Position numbers and translations under genes: made by a program. From NCBI GenBank assembly GCA_934122125.1, contig CAKOVW010000013.1, forward strand, positions 1-28,428: DNA of 28,428 nt. Direction: 5' to 3'. Shown here in pieces: positions 7,894 to 15,517 of this stretch. Position 1 is the stretch's first letter, and each line of letters opens with the position of its first letter. The notes beneath the pieces were generated by a model. The model saw nothing but the letters and a program-made list of their open reading frames with translations, was not told the DNA's origin and did no database searches. The stretch comes from an uncultured Clostridia bacterium (GTDB lineage: Bacteria > Bacillota > Clostridia > TANB77 > CAG-508).

Positions 7894-9129
7894 TTATATT
7901 TTAAATTTTAACTTATCCCAAATCTCATTTGTTTTTAAATATTCATTATAATGCTTTTTTACATTTTTATTATACAACTCTAAATCCTTTAATAAAAAAC
8001 TAAAATCTTCATTTTTAAATAATTTATTTAATTCAGGAATGCTTGCTTCCAATCTTATATAAGTTTCTTTCATTTTTTCTTGATAACTATCTGGTTGTGT
8101 TATATATTGAAATAGTGGCTTGTATTTTATCCAGCCTTTTGATGCTTGCATAAATCTTTTTGCTATCTGTTCATCTTCAGCTTTTATTTTTGTCAAAGTT
8201 TTTGGATACTTACATCTTAAAATATTGGTATATTTTAAAAATCCATCATGGAAATGATAAACTGGCACTCTTATTACTTTGGAAGCATTTAATTTTGTAG
8301 AAAAGAATGTATCTTCTCCTCTTGCTCCTTCTGGGTTATAAAAAGCTGGTATTTTATCAATATGTTTTAAGTTTAAGCATAATGTAGAACCTGCCACCCA
8401 TTTTCCTATTCCGTCGCTTTCAATTTCATATGCACCTTTGCCATTACTAATTTCATTATCTGCATATGTAACTCCATTGTATTTTGTAAATTTTTCTTTT
8501 ATTGAATCCCATGATATAATATCATTACTAATAGCCTCTATATATTGTCTAAATAGCTCTTCATCAATATCTTCGTCCAATTCTACATAAGGAATTGGTG
8601 AAATATATCCACAATGATGTCCTATTGTTAAATCTGCATTTTGTATATAATCATAATGTATACGCACATTATCTTGTTTCTTCCAAACAATTTCTTTTGA
8701 ATTTTCATCTTTTACACAAGCTACAGGGTACTCATCATCATCCCAGAATAGCAAATAATCCATACCCTTTAACAAAGCATTATACATTAAAGTGTTTCTA
8801 CCTTTAGCATGTCCATGTCCAAAAAACAAATTTGCTTCTTCCTTTGTTAGTATTTCCTTGCCTATTAGTACCTTTTTCATTTCTTCAACATCTTCTGGAG
8901 TAATATATTTAATTCTTATATCTTTATATACATTCGGAATTAACCCATAAAAATCAACCCTTGTTGTGTATTGATACCCTAAATCAAATAAAACAAAGGC
9001 TGTTAATTCAACTTTGTCATCTAAGTCTTTAAATTGATTTACTAATTGTTCATAAGTATTGTTTATTACTTTACATACATTAGGTCTTCCTGTTACAAAC
9101 CCTAATCCAAATTTAATTGTCTTACCCAT
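7894..9129 (-). CDS. GT-A-fold glycosyltransferase-like protein
   Basis: 411 residues. Features typical of inverting GT-A enzymes are visible: an N-terminal Rossmann-like strand (FGLGFVTGRP), KGRNTLMYNALL before the acidic motif DDD (130-132, in YLLFWDDDEYP), a late GARGEDTFF (acid pair at 272-273, where a catalytic base would sit), and an HxH pair at 292-294. A DxD-type motif normally binds the metal and the nucleotide sugar. The sugar and acceptor cannot be told from sequence. No membrane segment is seen. The frame opens farther upstream at a TTG, but AAGGAG lies seven bases from the ATG at 9129, so I start there. It is the first gene after a consensus promoter. Family assignment is moderate. 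Confidence 0.8.
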   Translation of the reverse strand: MGKTIKFGLGFVTGRPNVCKVINNTYEQLVNQFKDLDDKVELTAFVLFDLGYQYTTRVDFYGLIPNVYKDIRIKYITPEDVEEMKKVLIGKEILTKEEANLFFGHGHAKGRNTLMYNALLKGMDYLLFWDDDEYPVACVKDENSKEIVWKKQDNVRIHYDYIQNADLTIGHHCGYISPIPYVELDEDIDEELFRQYIEAISNDIISWDSIKEKFTKYNGVTYADNEISNGKGAYEIESDGIGKWVAGSTLCLNLKHIDKIPAFYNPEGARGEDTFFSTKLNASKVIRVPVYHFHDGFLKYTNILRCKYPKTLTKIKAEDEQIAKRFMQASKGWIKYKPLFQYITQPDSYQEKMKETYIRLEASIPELNKLFKNEDFSFLLKDLELYNKNVKKHYNEYLKTNEIWDKLKFKI

Positions 9130-9176
9130 GATTTTCTCCTTAACATTTGTACTATAAATCAAAATCTAATTATAAA

Positions 9177-9205
9177 ATTATATCATATTTTATGTTTTGT
9201 GTCAA
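9177..9205 (-). promoter_or_regulatory. Consensus sigma-A promoter for the GT-A-like/pth/rng run
   Basis: On the - strand TTGACA (9205-9200) is followed after exactly 17 bases by TATAAT (9182-9177), a perfect match to both vegetative hexamers. Transcription would begin near 9170, leaving a leader of about 40 bases before the ATG at 9129. No terminator is obvious between the hydrolase gene stop at 9265 and this promoter, so some read-through from upstream is possible. Confidence 0.9.
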
Positions 9206-9264
9206 TTTTCAGTTTTGGTTGATTTCTAGCACATTTCAAGGCGTTTATCATTGATTTTTAGTCT

Positions 9265-10155
9265 TTAATTATTTAATTCATAAATTAAATTTTCATACGC
9301 ATTTTTTGCTAACTCATTATTATACTTTTCATCAACATATTTTTCTAATATCCAGTTATGGATTGCTCCTGCAAATTCATTTATTTTTACATTTATTCCA
9401 TTACTTTTTAATTTTTGCTCTAAAATATGTACATCTGGATTTAAAATATCATTTGTTCCTGTATAAATAATTAAATTATCAATTTGTTTTAGTTTTCCAT
9501 AAATCGGACTCACTAGATAGTTTTGGGTATTTTCTTCTGTCTTTGCATAAAGTGTGCCAACTATTTTTAATAAACTTTTATTCAATTTTTTATCATTTTT
9601 TTGAACTTCATCTATCTCTGGGTTTGACATAGTTACATCTAACCATGGCGAAATTAATATTGTTTTGCTTGGTTGGTCAAATTTATTTTCTACTATTTTT
9701 TGCACAAGTGCTAGGCTCATCCCCGCTCCTGCTGAATCTCCCATTAGTATTAGATCTTCTTTATTAACTTTTTCTAATATTTTTTCATATAACGGTACAA
9801 CCATATTAAACACATCTTCATAATTGTACTGTGGAGTCAAAGGGTAGTCTGGCACTATTATTGTAGCATTAGTATCTTTTATTATTTCATTAAAAAACAG
9901 CCAATGTTCTGTTTCTATTTCACCAACATAAGCTCCTCCATGTAAGTACAATATTACTTTTTTCTTCTTGTCAGTTTTAGGTGTAAGAACAAATACTTTT
10001 CTTTCTCCGAATTTTTCTTCAGATATATTATAATTTTTTTCTTGACTTGGCTTAGCATCTATGTTTCCTTTAAGCCAATAAACCAATCCTAATATTGTTC
10101 CTATTAAAACTGCAACTAAAATTATTCCAATTACTTTTAATAAATTTTTCTTCAT
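9265..10155 (-). CDS. Membrane-anchored alpha/beta hydrolase (HSL-type esterase)
   Basis: 296 residues. An N-terminal hydrophobic segment (about 5-28) anchors or exports the protein. The catalytic domain has HGG (72-74, oxyanion hole), the nucleophile elbow GDSAG (S141), the acid D236 in TGTND and the base H266 in AIHNW, a complete triad of the hormone-sensitive-lipase-like esterase family. Likely activity is hydrolysis of a short acyl ester on a small molecule or surface polymer. It begins 10 bases after the HxxxDG acyltransferase gene, so one enzyme may make an ester and the other cleave or transfer one; this is inference. The substrate is unknown. The 135 bases downstream hold the next promoter and no clear terminator. 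Confidence 0.9.
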   Translation of the reverse strand: MKKNLLKVIGIILVAVLIGTILGLVYWLKGNIDAKPSQEKNYNISEEKFGERKVFVLTPKTDKKKKVILYLHGGAYVGEIETEHWLFFNEIIKDTNATIIVPDYPLTPQYNYEDVFNMVVPLYEKILEKVNKEDLILMGDSAGAGMSLALVQKIVENKFDQPSKTILISPWLDVTMSNPEIDEVQKNDKKLNKSLLKIVGTLYAKTEENTQNYLVSPIYGKLKQIDNLIIYTGTNDILNPDVHILEQKLKSNGINVKINEFAGAIHNWILEKYVDEKYNNELAKNAYENLIYELNN

Positions 10156-10165
10156 CTTAATCTTC

Positions 10166-11560
10166 CTAAATATGAAATTTCCTTTTCAAATTTTCTGTTA
10201 GTGTTACTCTGCTCTTTATTTTTTGTTTTCTTTGCTTAATCATATTCATCAATGGTAATCCTTCTATCTTAGGATATAAATCATTTGCCTGTTTAGCATA
10301 AATGTCATTTGTTATAATCCTAGTCTTAATCCCTTGCTCCTCTAAAAACTCTGCCACATTCTTTTCAATGGTGTTTTCCTGCAATATAGACCCCACCGAA
10401 AATACCATATTATCTTTATATGAACAAATTGTGCATTTTATTTTTTCTGCCCTTTCTGGTGCAATTATAAAAAAGAAATTTTCTATATATTGCTCATATT
10501 CTGGCAAAAAATTCACCTTTCCTAAATTTGAAAACGTAGTAGTTGTGTATTTTTGAATTTCTCCATATATTATTTTTAATATTAACTTCTTCACAAAAAG
10601 TGGTATTATTCTTATTAAAATCTGATTTCCAAGTTTAACATTATGTGCCATTGTTTTGGCTAAACTTTCTTTTTGTAAGTTATCATGAAAAAATTCCCTT
10701 ACATATTCTAATATTGTTTCAAAATTATTTAAATCTATTTTTTCAGCTTTTGCTACAACTGTCATATAAGTAAAAAAGTTTGTTATTGTATTAGAAGTAA
10801 AAAACTTTTTTAAGTTTACTGGTATACATACTTTTATGCTTTTTTTATCTTTAGTATTTTTCTGCTGTTTGTATATACAATATATCAATATAGCTGTAAA
10901 ATACTCTGTTATTGTAACTTTAAGTTTTCTACAAGTTTTAATTACTGGCTTCAAATCAATAAATACTTGTGTAGTTCCAGATTGGTATGGTAGCAACTTT
11001 TTGCCTTTTAAAATATATGCTCTCCCTGTATTGTCTTTAAAGTGTAATTTTTTATCATAATTTTTTAAATAGCTATCTTCTACATCTTGTACTTGTGATT
11101 GTATTTTTTTACCTGAAAATTTTTCATTGAATTTATGACATAAATTCAAATATTCATATACTATTGTCTTTACAAATTCTGTAGCTGTATTTCCATCTGT
11201 TAAGGCATGAAAAACCTCTACATTTATTTTGTTTTTATAATAAGAAACCCTAAATAAATATCCATTATTGGTACTATACCCTATGTATCTACATGGATAT
11301 CTATCTTCTGGGTATACTATAATTTCTCTGTTATTTTCTTCTAAATAATACCAAAAAAATCCTGTTCTTAATCTAACTTTAAAATTTGAAAATGTTGTAA
11401 GTGCCATTTCTGTAGCTTTTTTTAGTTTTTGTGGTTCTATGTTTTCCGTTAGTACTACAGACACACGAAATATAGTACTGAATTTTTTTGTTGATATTAT
11501 TGGAAATAGTTTTGCTGAATTATCTAATCTTCTCCACTTAACCTTTTTACTGTTATTCAT
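10166..11560 (-). CDS. Condensation-domain / alcohol-acetyltransferase-like acyltransferase
   Basis: 464 residues. The motif HALTDG (H118, D122, G123) matches the HxxxDG active site of the CoA-dependent acyltransferase superfamily (chloramphenicol acetyltransferase, PapA, NRPS condensation and alcohol acetyltransferase families). The N-terminal WRRLDNSAKLFP opening resembles proteins annotated as alcohol acetyltransferases in Firmicutes, from memory. The second DFGWG-like motif of condensation domains is replaced by SNLGKVN. No carrier-protein domain is fused or adjacent, so a non-ribosomal peptide role is not supported. It starts 10 bases after recO and ends 10 bases before the esterase gene, forming a tight pair. 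Predicted role: transfer of an acyl group to a hydroxyl or amine; substrate unknown. Confidence 0.82.
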   Translation of the reverse strand: MNNSKKVKWRRLDNSAKLFPIISTKKFSTIFRVSVVLTENIEPQKLKKATEMALTTFSNFKVRLRTGFFWYYLEENNREIIVYPEDRYPCRYIGYSTNNGYLFRVSYYKNKINVEVFHALTDGNTATEFVKTIVYEYLNLCHKFNEKFSGKKIQSQVQDVEDSYLKNYDKKLHFKDNTGRAYILKGKKLLPYQSGTTQVFIDLKPVIKTCRKLKVTITEYFTAILIYCIYKQQKNTKDKKSIKVCIPVNLKKFFTSNTITNFFTYMTVVAKAEKIDLNNFETILEYVREFFHDNLQKESLAKTMAHNVKLGNQILIRIIPLFVKKLILKIIYGEIQKYTTTTFSNLGKVNFLPEYEQYIENFFFIIAPERAEKIKCTICSYKDNMVFSVGSILQENTIEKNVAEFLEEQGIKTRIITNDIYAKQANDLYPKIEGLPLMNMIKQRKQKIKSRVTLTENLKRKFHI

Positions 11561-11570
11561 AAAATCTCCT

Positions 11571-12296
11571 TTAAAATAACTCTTCTATTTTATATTCCTT
11601 TTCTAATTTATCATTTAAATACAATTTAGTAACTAATTCTAGTTCTTTTAACCTTTCATTTGAAATATTAAATGAAAATATTTTTTTAGCATCTGCCAAT
11701 ACTATGTATTGAATTGCTGTTCTAGTTGAGTCTGATATATTAATTGCACTTTTATCTATTTTACCACATGTTGTGCATTTCAAGCAATTATCTTTTAGAC
11801 TAAAATAATTAAGATTTTCTTGCGTTTTGCAATTTGTACATTTTCTTATTTCTGGCATAAAGCCTAGTAGGCAACAAAGTCTTAACCTAAATACAGAAAT
11901 TACAAAATCCAAATCTTTTTCCGCTTCTGAAATCATATATAAAGTATTTAAATACAATTGCAAAATTTTATATGTATTTTGATTTTCATCTGTTACATCA
12001 TTTATTATTTTAGTAACATATGAAGCATATTTAAGTTTATCTAAATCTGTACGAATATTATAAAAAACCTCTATTGTATCACACGAATTTATATGGTAAC
12101 TATTACTGCTCTGATATAGTAAATACTCTCCAAAGCACAAAAATTGAGTGCCTGACATTAAAAGGCTTTTTGGTCTTCTAGCCCCTTTTGCCGCACACCC
12201 AATTTTACCATTTGGAGTAAGTATAGTTACCATTTTATCAAAATCATTCATGTTACTTTCTGAAAGGATTATCCCTTTCGTTTTCAATATTCCCAT
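11571..12296 (-). CDS. recO: DNA repair protein RecO
   Basis: 241 residues. The N-terminal OB-fold opening (KTKGIILSESNMNDFDKMVTI, here split as KTKGIILSESN and DFDKMVTILTPNGK) and KGARRPKS are typical, as is the C-terminal zinc-binding region with CTNC (153-156) and CLKCTTC (171-177). RecO loads RecA with RecR at gapped DNA. Its start lies inside the upstream yqzL-like gene (44-base overlap), with AGAGGAA eight bases before the ATG, which indicates translational coupling. Era-YqzL-RecO order is the known Bacillus arrangement, supporting the call. Confidence 0.94.
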   Translation of the reverse strand: MGILKTKGIILSESNMNDFDKMVTILTPNGKIGCAAKGARRPKSLLMSGTQFLCFGEYLLYQSSNSYHINSCDTIEVFYNIRTDLDKLKYASYVTKIINDVTDENQNTYKILQLYLNTLYMISEAEKDLDFVISVFRLRLCCLLGFMPEIRKCTNCKTQENLNYFSLKDNCLKCTTCGKIDKSAINISDSTRTAIQYIVLADAKKIFSFNISNERLKELELVTKLYLNDKLEKEYKIEELF

Positions 12297-12447
12297 ATTG
12301 CGTTTCCTCTACATTTTTAGCTATGTTTTGCTTTGTATTTTTTTCTATGTTCTCTACTTGAATTAATTCCATAAATGTGTCAATGTTTCCTGTCTGTTTA
12401 AAAGTATTCCATGCTAAGTCCTTAATTTGCTTTTCCATCATGTACAC
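12253..12447 (-). CDS. yqzL: YqzL-like small protein
   Basis: 64 residues. The segment LAWNTFKQTGNIDTFMELIQ resembles the short YqzL protein of Bacillus, which sits in the same place between era and recO; the family has no established function that I know of. The C-terminal half is polar (Asn, Glu, Lys) and overlaps the recO start. The frame opens with GTG, five bases after AGGAG; an in-frame ATG at 12441 has an 11-base spacing. Both starts are possible. The gene is small and acidic/basic mixed, without membrane segments. Confidence 0.78.
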   Translation of the reverse strand: MYMMEKQIKDLAWNTFKQTGNIDTFMELIQVENIEKNTKQNIAKNVEETQYGNIENERDNPFRK

Positions 12448-12461
12448 ATCATCTCCTGTTC

Positions 12462-12478
12462 TAGAAGTTTTACTTCTA
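12462..12478 (-). other. Small hairpin just upstream of the yqzL-like gene
   Basis: A perfect 7-bp inverted repeat, TAGAAGT-TTT-ACTTCTA, ends four bases before the AGGAG site of the yqzL-like gene. There is no U-run, so it is not a terminator. It could be a leader hairpin or an operator half-site pair in the 98-base gap after era. Low confidence in any function. Confidence 0.4.
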
Positions 12479-12545
12479 ACTTTATCTTTCGCTTCTTTTT
12501 TAATTTTATACTGGTATAATTTGTAAAAATACTTTTCTTACAGAA

Positions 12546-13451
12546 TTAATCCGTATTTTTAAATAACTTTACAAATTTATCATTGTTTATCCAATCCTCA
12601 CGAACTTTCACCCACAACTGTAAATTCACTTTATCTTGTAATTCCTTTTCCAAGTCTTCTCTAGCATAAGTACCAATTTTTTTAAGCATAGACCCATTTT
12701 TGCCAATTATTATACCTTTGTGAGAATCTCTTAGACAATAAATTGTAGCTTCTATATTAAAAATAGGTTCATTATCTCTAGTCTTTCCCCTTTTCATTTT
12801 TTCTATTTCTACAAATATTCCATGAGGCACCTCATCTTGTAAAAGTTTTAATGCCTTTTCGCGAATTGTTTCAGAAGCTATATCTCTTAAAGTTTGGTCA
12901 GTATACTCATCTATATCATAATATGCAGGGCCTTCTTTTAAGTTCTTTTCTATTTCTTCTAATATAACATCTGTATCTTTTGCCTTTAATGCTGAAATAG
13001 GAATAATAGCTTTAAAATTATACTCATCTTTAAACAACTCTATTAATTTAAAAACTTGCTCCTTATTAACCAAATCAATTTTATTAATTATTAAAATTGT
13101 ATCAGCCTTTGCCTCTTTAATTTTATCCAAAATCATTTGGTCGCCTTTTCCAATTCCGTCTGATGTAGCCTCTACAACAAACAAAAGCACATCAGCATCT
13201 GGTATACTATCCCAAGCTGTTTCATTCATAGTATTGCCTAACTTTGACTTTGGCTTATGAATTCCAGGTGTATCTGTAAATATTATTTGTGAATTTTTTC
13301 TATTCACTATTGCTTTAATAGCTGTTCTTGTAGTTTGTGGTTTATTTACAACCACAGCTACTTTTTGACCAACCATATCATTTAATATACTTGATTTTCC
13401 TACATTTGTTCTTCCAACAATTGCTACAAATCCTGATTTAAACTTTTCCAT
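12546..13451 (-). CDS. era: GTPase Era
   Basis: 301 residues, full length. G1 is GRTNVGKSS, the G2 region PQTTRTA, G3 DTPGIHKPK, G4 NKID, G5 ISALK, followed by a C-terminal KH RNA-binding domain with HKGIIIGKNGSMLKKIG. Era binds the 3' end of 16S rRNA and assists 30S assembly. The usual GRPNVGKS has Thr for Pro. ATG follows TAGGAGAAGAT, a good ribosome binding site. It opens the era-yqzL-recO block, and its leader contains the 179-bp palindromic element described separately. Confidence 0.97.
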   Translation of the reverse strand: MEKFKSGFVAIVGRTNVGKSSILNDMVGQKVAVVVNKPQTTRTAIKAIVNRKNSQIIFTDTPGIHKPKSKLGNTMNETAWDSIPDADVLLFVVEATSDGIGKGDQMILDKIKEAKADTILIINKIDLVNKEQVFKLIELFKDEYNFKAIIPISALKAKDTDVILEEIEKNLKEGPAYYDIDEYTDQTLRDIASETIREKALKLLQDEVPHGIFVEIEKMKRGKTRDNEPIFNIEATIYCLRDSHKGIIIGKNGSMLKKIGTYAREDLEKELQDKVNLQLWVKVREDWINNDKFVKLFKNTD

Positions 13452-13482
13452 ATCTTCTCCTAATTATATTTTTACTATATCC

Positions 13483-13661
13483 ATACCTAGAGATTATATG
13501 TAGAACGCAGGCAACTTTGTCTATGCGGAACGGAGTACTAGAAATTGTTTTGAGGCGAGTAGGGAATCTCGGTCATACTGAGGGCGCTACGAGCCGAATA
13601 CTACAATTTCTTTCGCAGTGCAGTCTGACAGTTGCAAGTGGCACATATAATTTCTAGGTAT
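13483..13661. repeat. 179-bp palindromic, GC-richer intergenic element (possible MITE or structured RNA)
   Basis: Terminal inverted repeats of 19 bp (13483-13501 and 13643-13661) match at 18 of 19 positions and begin ATACCTAG. Inside are further nested pairings: GCAACT with AGTTGC, AGAAATTGT with ACAATTTCT, GGC-GA-GTAG with CTAC-GA-GCC (tandem G-A mismatches), and an apical hairpin CTCGGT-CAT-ACTGAG. The interior is clearly richer in G and C than anything nearby. No reading frame of note is present. The apical segment (AATCTCGGTCATACTGAG) recalls a common family of intergenic repeats with a TCATTCTGAG core, from memory only. It lies between the hyd operon and era, ending 31 bases before the era ATG; a TATAAT at 13669-13664 on the - strand abuts its edge. 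Confidence 0.75.
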
Positions 13662-13736
13662 TTATTATATTAAATTAATATATAATTCAAAATATTCATC
13701 ATGCCAAAATTATATTACTATTATAATACAAATTTT

Positions 13737-13773
13737 GTAGAAAAATGTAAATAAATTTACACTTTTTTTCTAC
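13737..13773 (-). terminator. Probable terminator of the hydrogenase operon
   Basis: A long A/T hairpin: GTAGAAAAA-TGTAAA, loop taaa, TTTACA-c-TTTTTTTCTAC. The inner stem TGTAAA/TTTACA is followed by a T-run in both directions. It starts five bases after the hydA stop codon. The stem is weak in G and C, so efficiency is uncertain. The 13674-13736 stretch beyond it is AT-rich with several TATAAT-like boxes but no clear -35. Confidence 0.6.
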
Positions 13774-13778
13774 TATTT

Positions 13779-15512
13779 TTACTTGACAAATTTATATTTA
13801 TCTTTTTTAGAATAATGAGTATGTAATAACTTGTGAGCTAACTCTCCATTAGGTTCACCTAGAAAATCTTTGTAAATTTGCTTTAATACTGGATTTTCGT
13901 GTGATTTTCTAATAACACTTTTTTCATCAATTGAATACATTGCTTCTGCACGTTTTTTGTGCACATCAACTTCTTCTTGAATTTTGGCACTTTTTATAGG
14001 TTGACCTCCACCTGTAATGCATCCACCCGGGCAAGCCATAATTTCAACAAATTGATAATCTGCTTTGCCAGATTTTATTTCTTCCATAACAGTTTGTGCA
14101 TTTGCTAATCCATGTGCTACTGCAACTTTTACTTTTTTATCTCCAAGCTCTATTTCTGCTATTTTTATTCCATTTTCTCCTCTTACTTGTTCAAATTCAA
14201 TTTTATTTAGTGGTTTTCCTGTTACAATTTCTGAAACACTTCTAAGAGCTGCTTCCATAACTCCTCCTGTTACTCCAAAAATTGCAGCTGCACCTGTTGC
14301 TTCTCCCATTGGATCATCAAATTTGGCACCTTCTAAATTTACAAAATCTATTTTGGCTTGTTTAATCATTCTGGCAAGTTCTCTTGTGGTAATAACTGCA
14401 TCAACATCTTGCTTCATTTCTTCTCTTTGTCTTTCATATTTCTTAGCAATGCATGGCATTACAGATACTACAAACACTCTATTTGGGTCTAAACCCTCTT
14501 TTTTAGCATAATATGATTTTAGTAATGCTCCAAACATTTCGTGTGGTGATTTACAGCTAGATAAATGACTTATATTTTCTGGATAATTCATTTCAACATA
14601 TTTTACCCAGCCAGGGCAACATGACGTTATCATTGGTAAATTATCATTGTTTTGTAGCCTTTTTATAAATTCTGTGCTTTCTTCAACAATTGTAAAATCT
14701 GCTCCAGTATTTGTATCAAATACTTTATCAAACCCAATTTGTTTTAGTGCATTTACCATTTTTCTTTCTACATTTGTGCCTATTGGCATTCCAAATTCTT
14801 CTCCAAGTGCTACTCTTATAGATGGAGCTGTTTGTACTATTACATAAGTATCTTTATCTTTTATTTTTTCCCACACAATTTGTGTAGAATCTTTTTCTGC
14901 TAAGGCTCCTGTAGGACAGACTTCTATACATTGTCCACAAAGAGTACAATTTACATCATTTAAACTATTATGTCCAACTGTTGATACACATGATTTAAAG
15001 CCTCTTTCTGTTACACCTATAGCTCCTATTTTTTGTACCTTATTACACATTGAAACACATCTTCTACATAATATACATTTATTAGGGTCGCGTACAATAG
15101 CTGGAGATTTATCATCTATTTCGTAAGTATTTTTTACTCCCTCATATACAGTTTTTTCTTTATCAAATTTTTTTATAAGGTCTTGTAACTCACAGTTTTC
15201 ATTTCTTACACAATTTTCACAATCTTGATGATGATTAGATAATATTAAGTCTAACATAGTTTTTCTAGCTTCTAAAACTTCTGGTGTTTTAGTATATACA
15301 ATCATTCCATCTTCTACTTTTTGAATACAAGAAGTAGCAAAACCTCTTTTGCCTTCTACCTCTACAAGGCACATTCTGCAATCACCAATTTCATTTATTT
15401 CTTTTAAATAGCATAATGTTGGAATGTCTATACCTAGTTTTGCTGCGGCTTGTAAAATTGTCGTACCTTCTGGCACTTCTATATTTTTACCATCTATTGT
15501 TAAATTTATCAT
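13779..15512 (-). CDS. hydA: NADH-dependent [FeFe] hydrogenase, catalytic subunit
   Basis: 577 residues. In order: [2Fe-2S] domain (C34, C45, C48, C62), His-ligated cluster (H94, C98, C101, C107), two [4Fe-4S] ferredoxin motifs (C146/149/152/156 and C189/192/195/199), then the H-cluster domain with TSCCPGW (C298 proton relay, C299 ligand), MPCIAKKYE (C354) and MACPGGCITGGGQP (C494, C498). All cysteines expected for an active M3-type enzyme are present. It reduces protons, or oxidises H2, with electrons passed from the HydB and HydC subunits. The frame stays open to 15566, inside hydB, but AGGAGG nine bases before the ATG at 15512 fixes the start. It follows hydB by five bases. Confidence 0.95.
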   Translation of the reverse strand: MINLTIDGKNIEVPEGTTILQAAAKLGIDIPTLCYLKEINEIGDCRMCLVEVEGKRGFATSCIQKVEDGMIVYTKTPEVLEARKTMLDLILSNHHQDCENCVRNENCELQDLIKKFDKEKTVYEGVKNTYEIDDKSPAIVRDPNKCILCRRCVSMCNKVQKIGAIGVTERGFKSCVSTVGHNSLNDVNCTLCGQCIEVCPTGALAEKDSTQIVWEKIKDKDTYVIVQTAPSIRVALGEEFGMPIGTNVERKMVNALKQIGFDKVFDTNTGADFTIVEESTEFIKRLQNNDNLPMITSCCPGWVKYVEMNYPENISHLSSCKSPHEMFGALLKSYYAKKEGLDPNRVFVVSVMPCIAKKYERQREEMKQDVDAVITTRELARMIKQAKIDFVNLEGAKFDDPMGEATGAAAIFGVTGGVMEAALRSVSEIVTGKPLNKIEFEQVRGENGIKIAEIELGDKKVKVAVAHGLANAQTVMEEIKSGKADYQFVEIMACPGGCITGGGQPIKSAKIQEEVDVHKKRAEAMYSIDEKSVIRKSHENPVLKQIYKDFLGEPNGELAHKLLHTHYSKKDKYKFVK

Positions 15513-15517
15513 ATATG

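Noticed and set aside
13483..13661. 6S RNA, tRNA or a named riboswitch
   Set aside because: The closed foldback shape is suggestive, but I could not match the central bubble of 6S RNA, a tRNA cloverleaf or a known riboswitch core by eye, and no U-run ends it on either strand.
14065..14511. Open + strand frame of 148 codons inside hydA
   Set aside because: Ser/Thr/Pro-rich antisense shadow of the H-cluster domain; no ribosome binding site or promoter.
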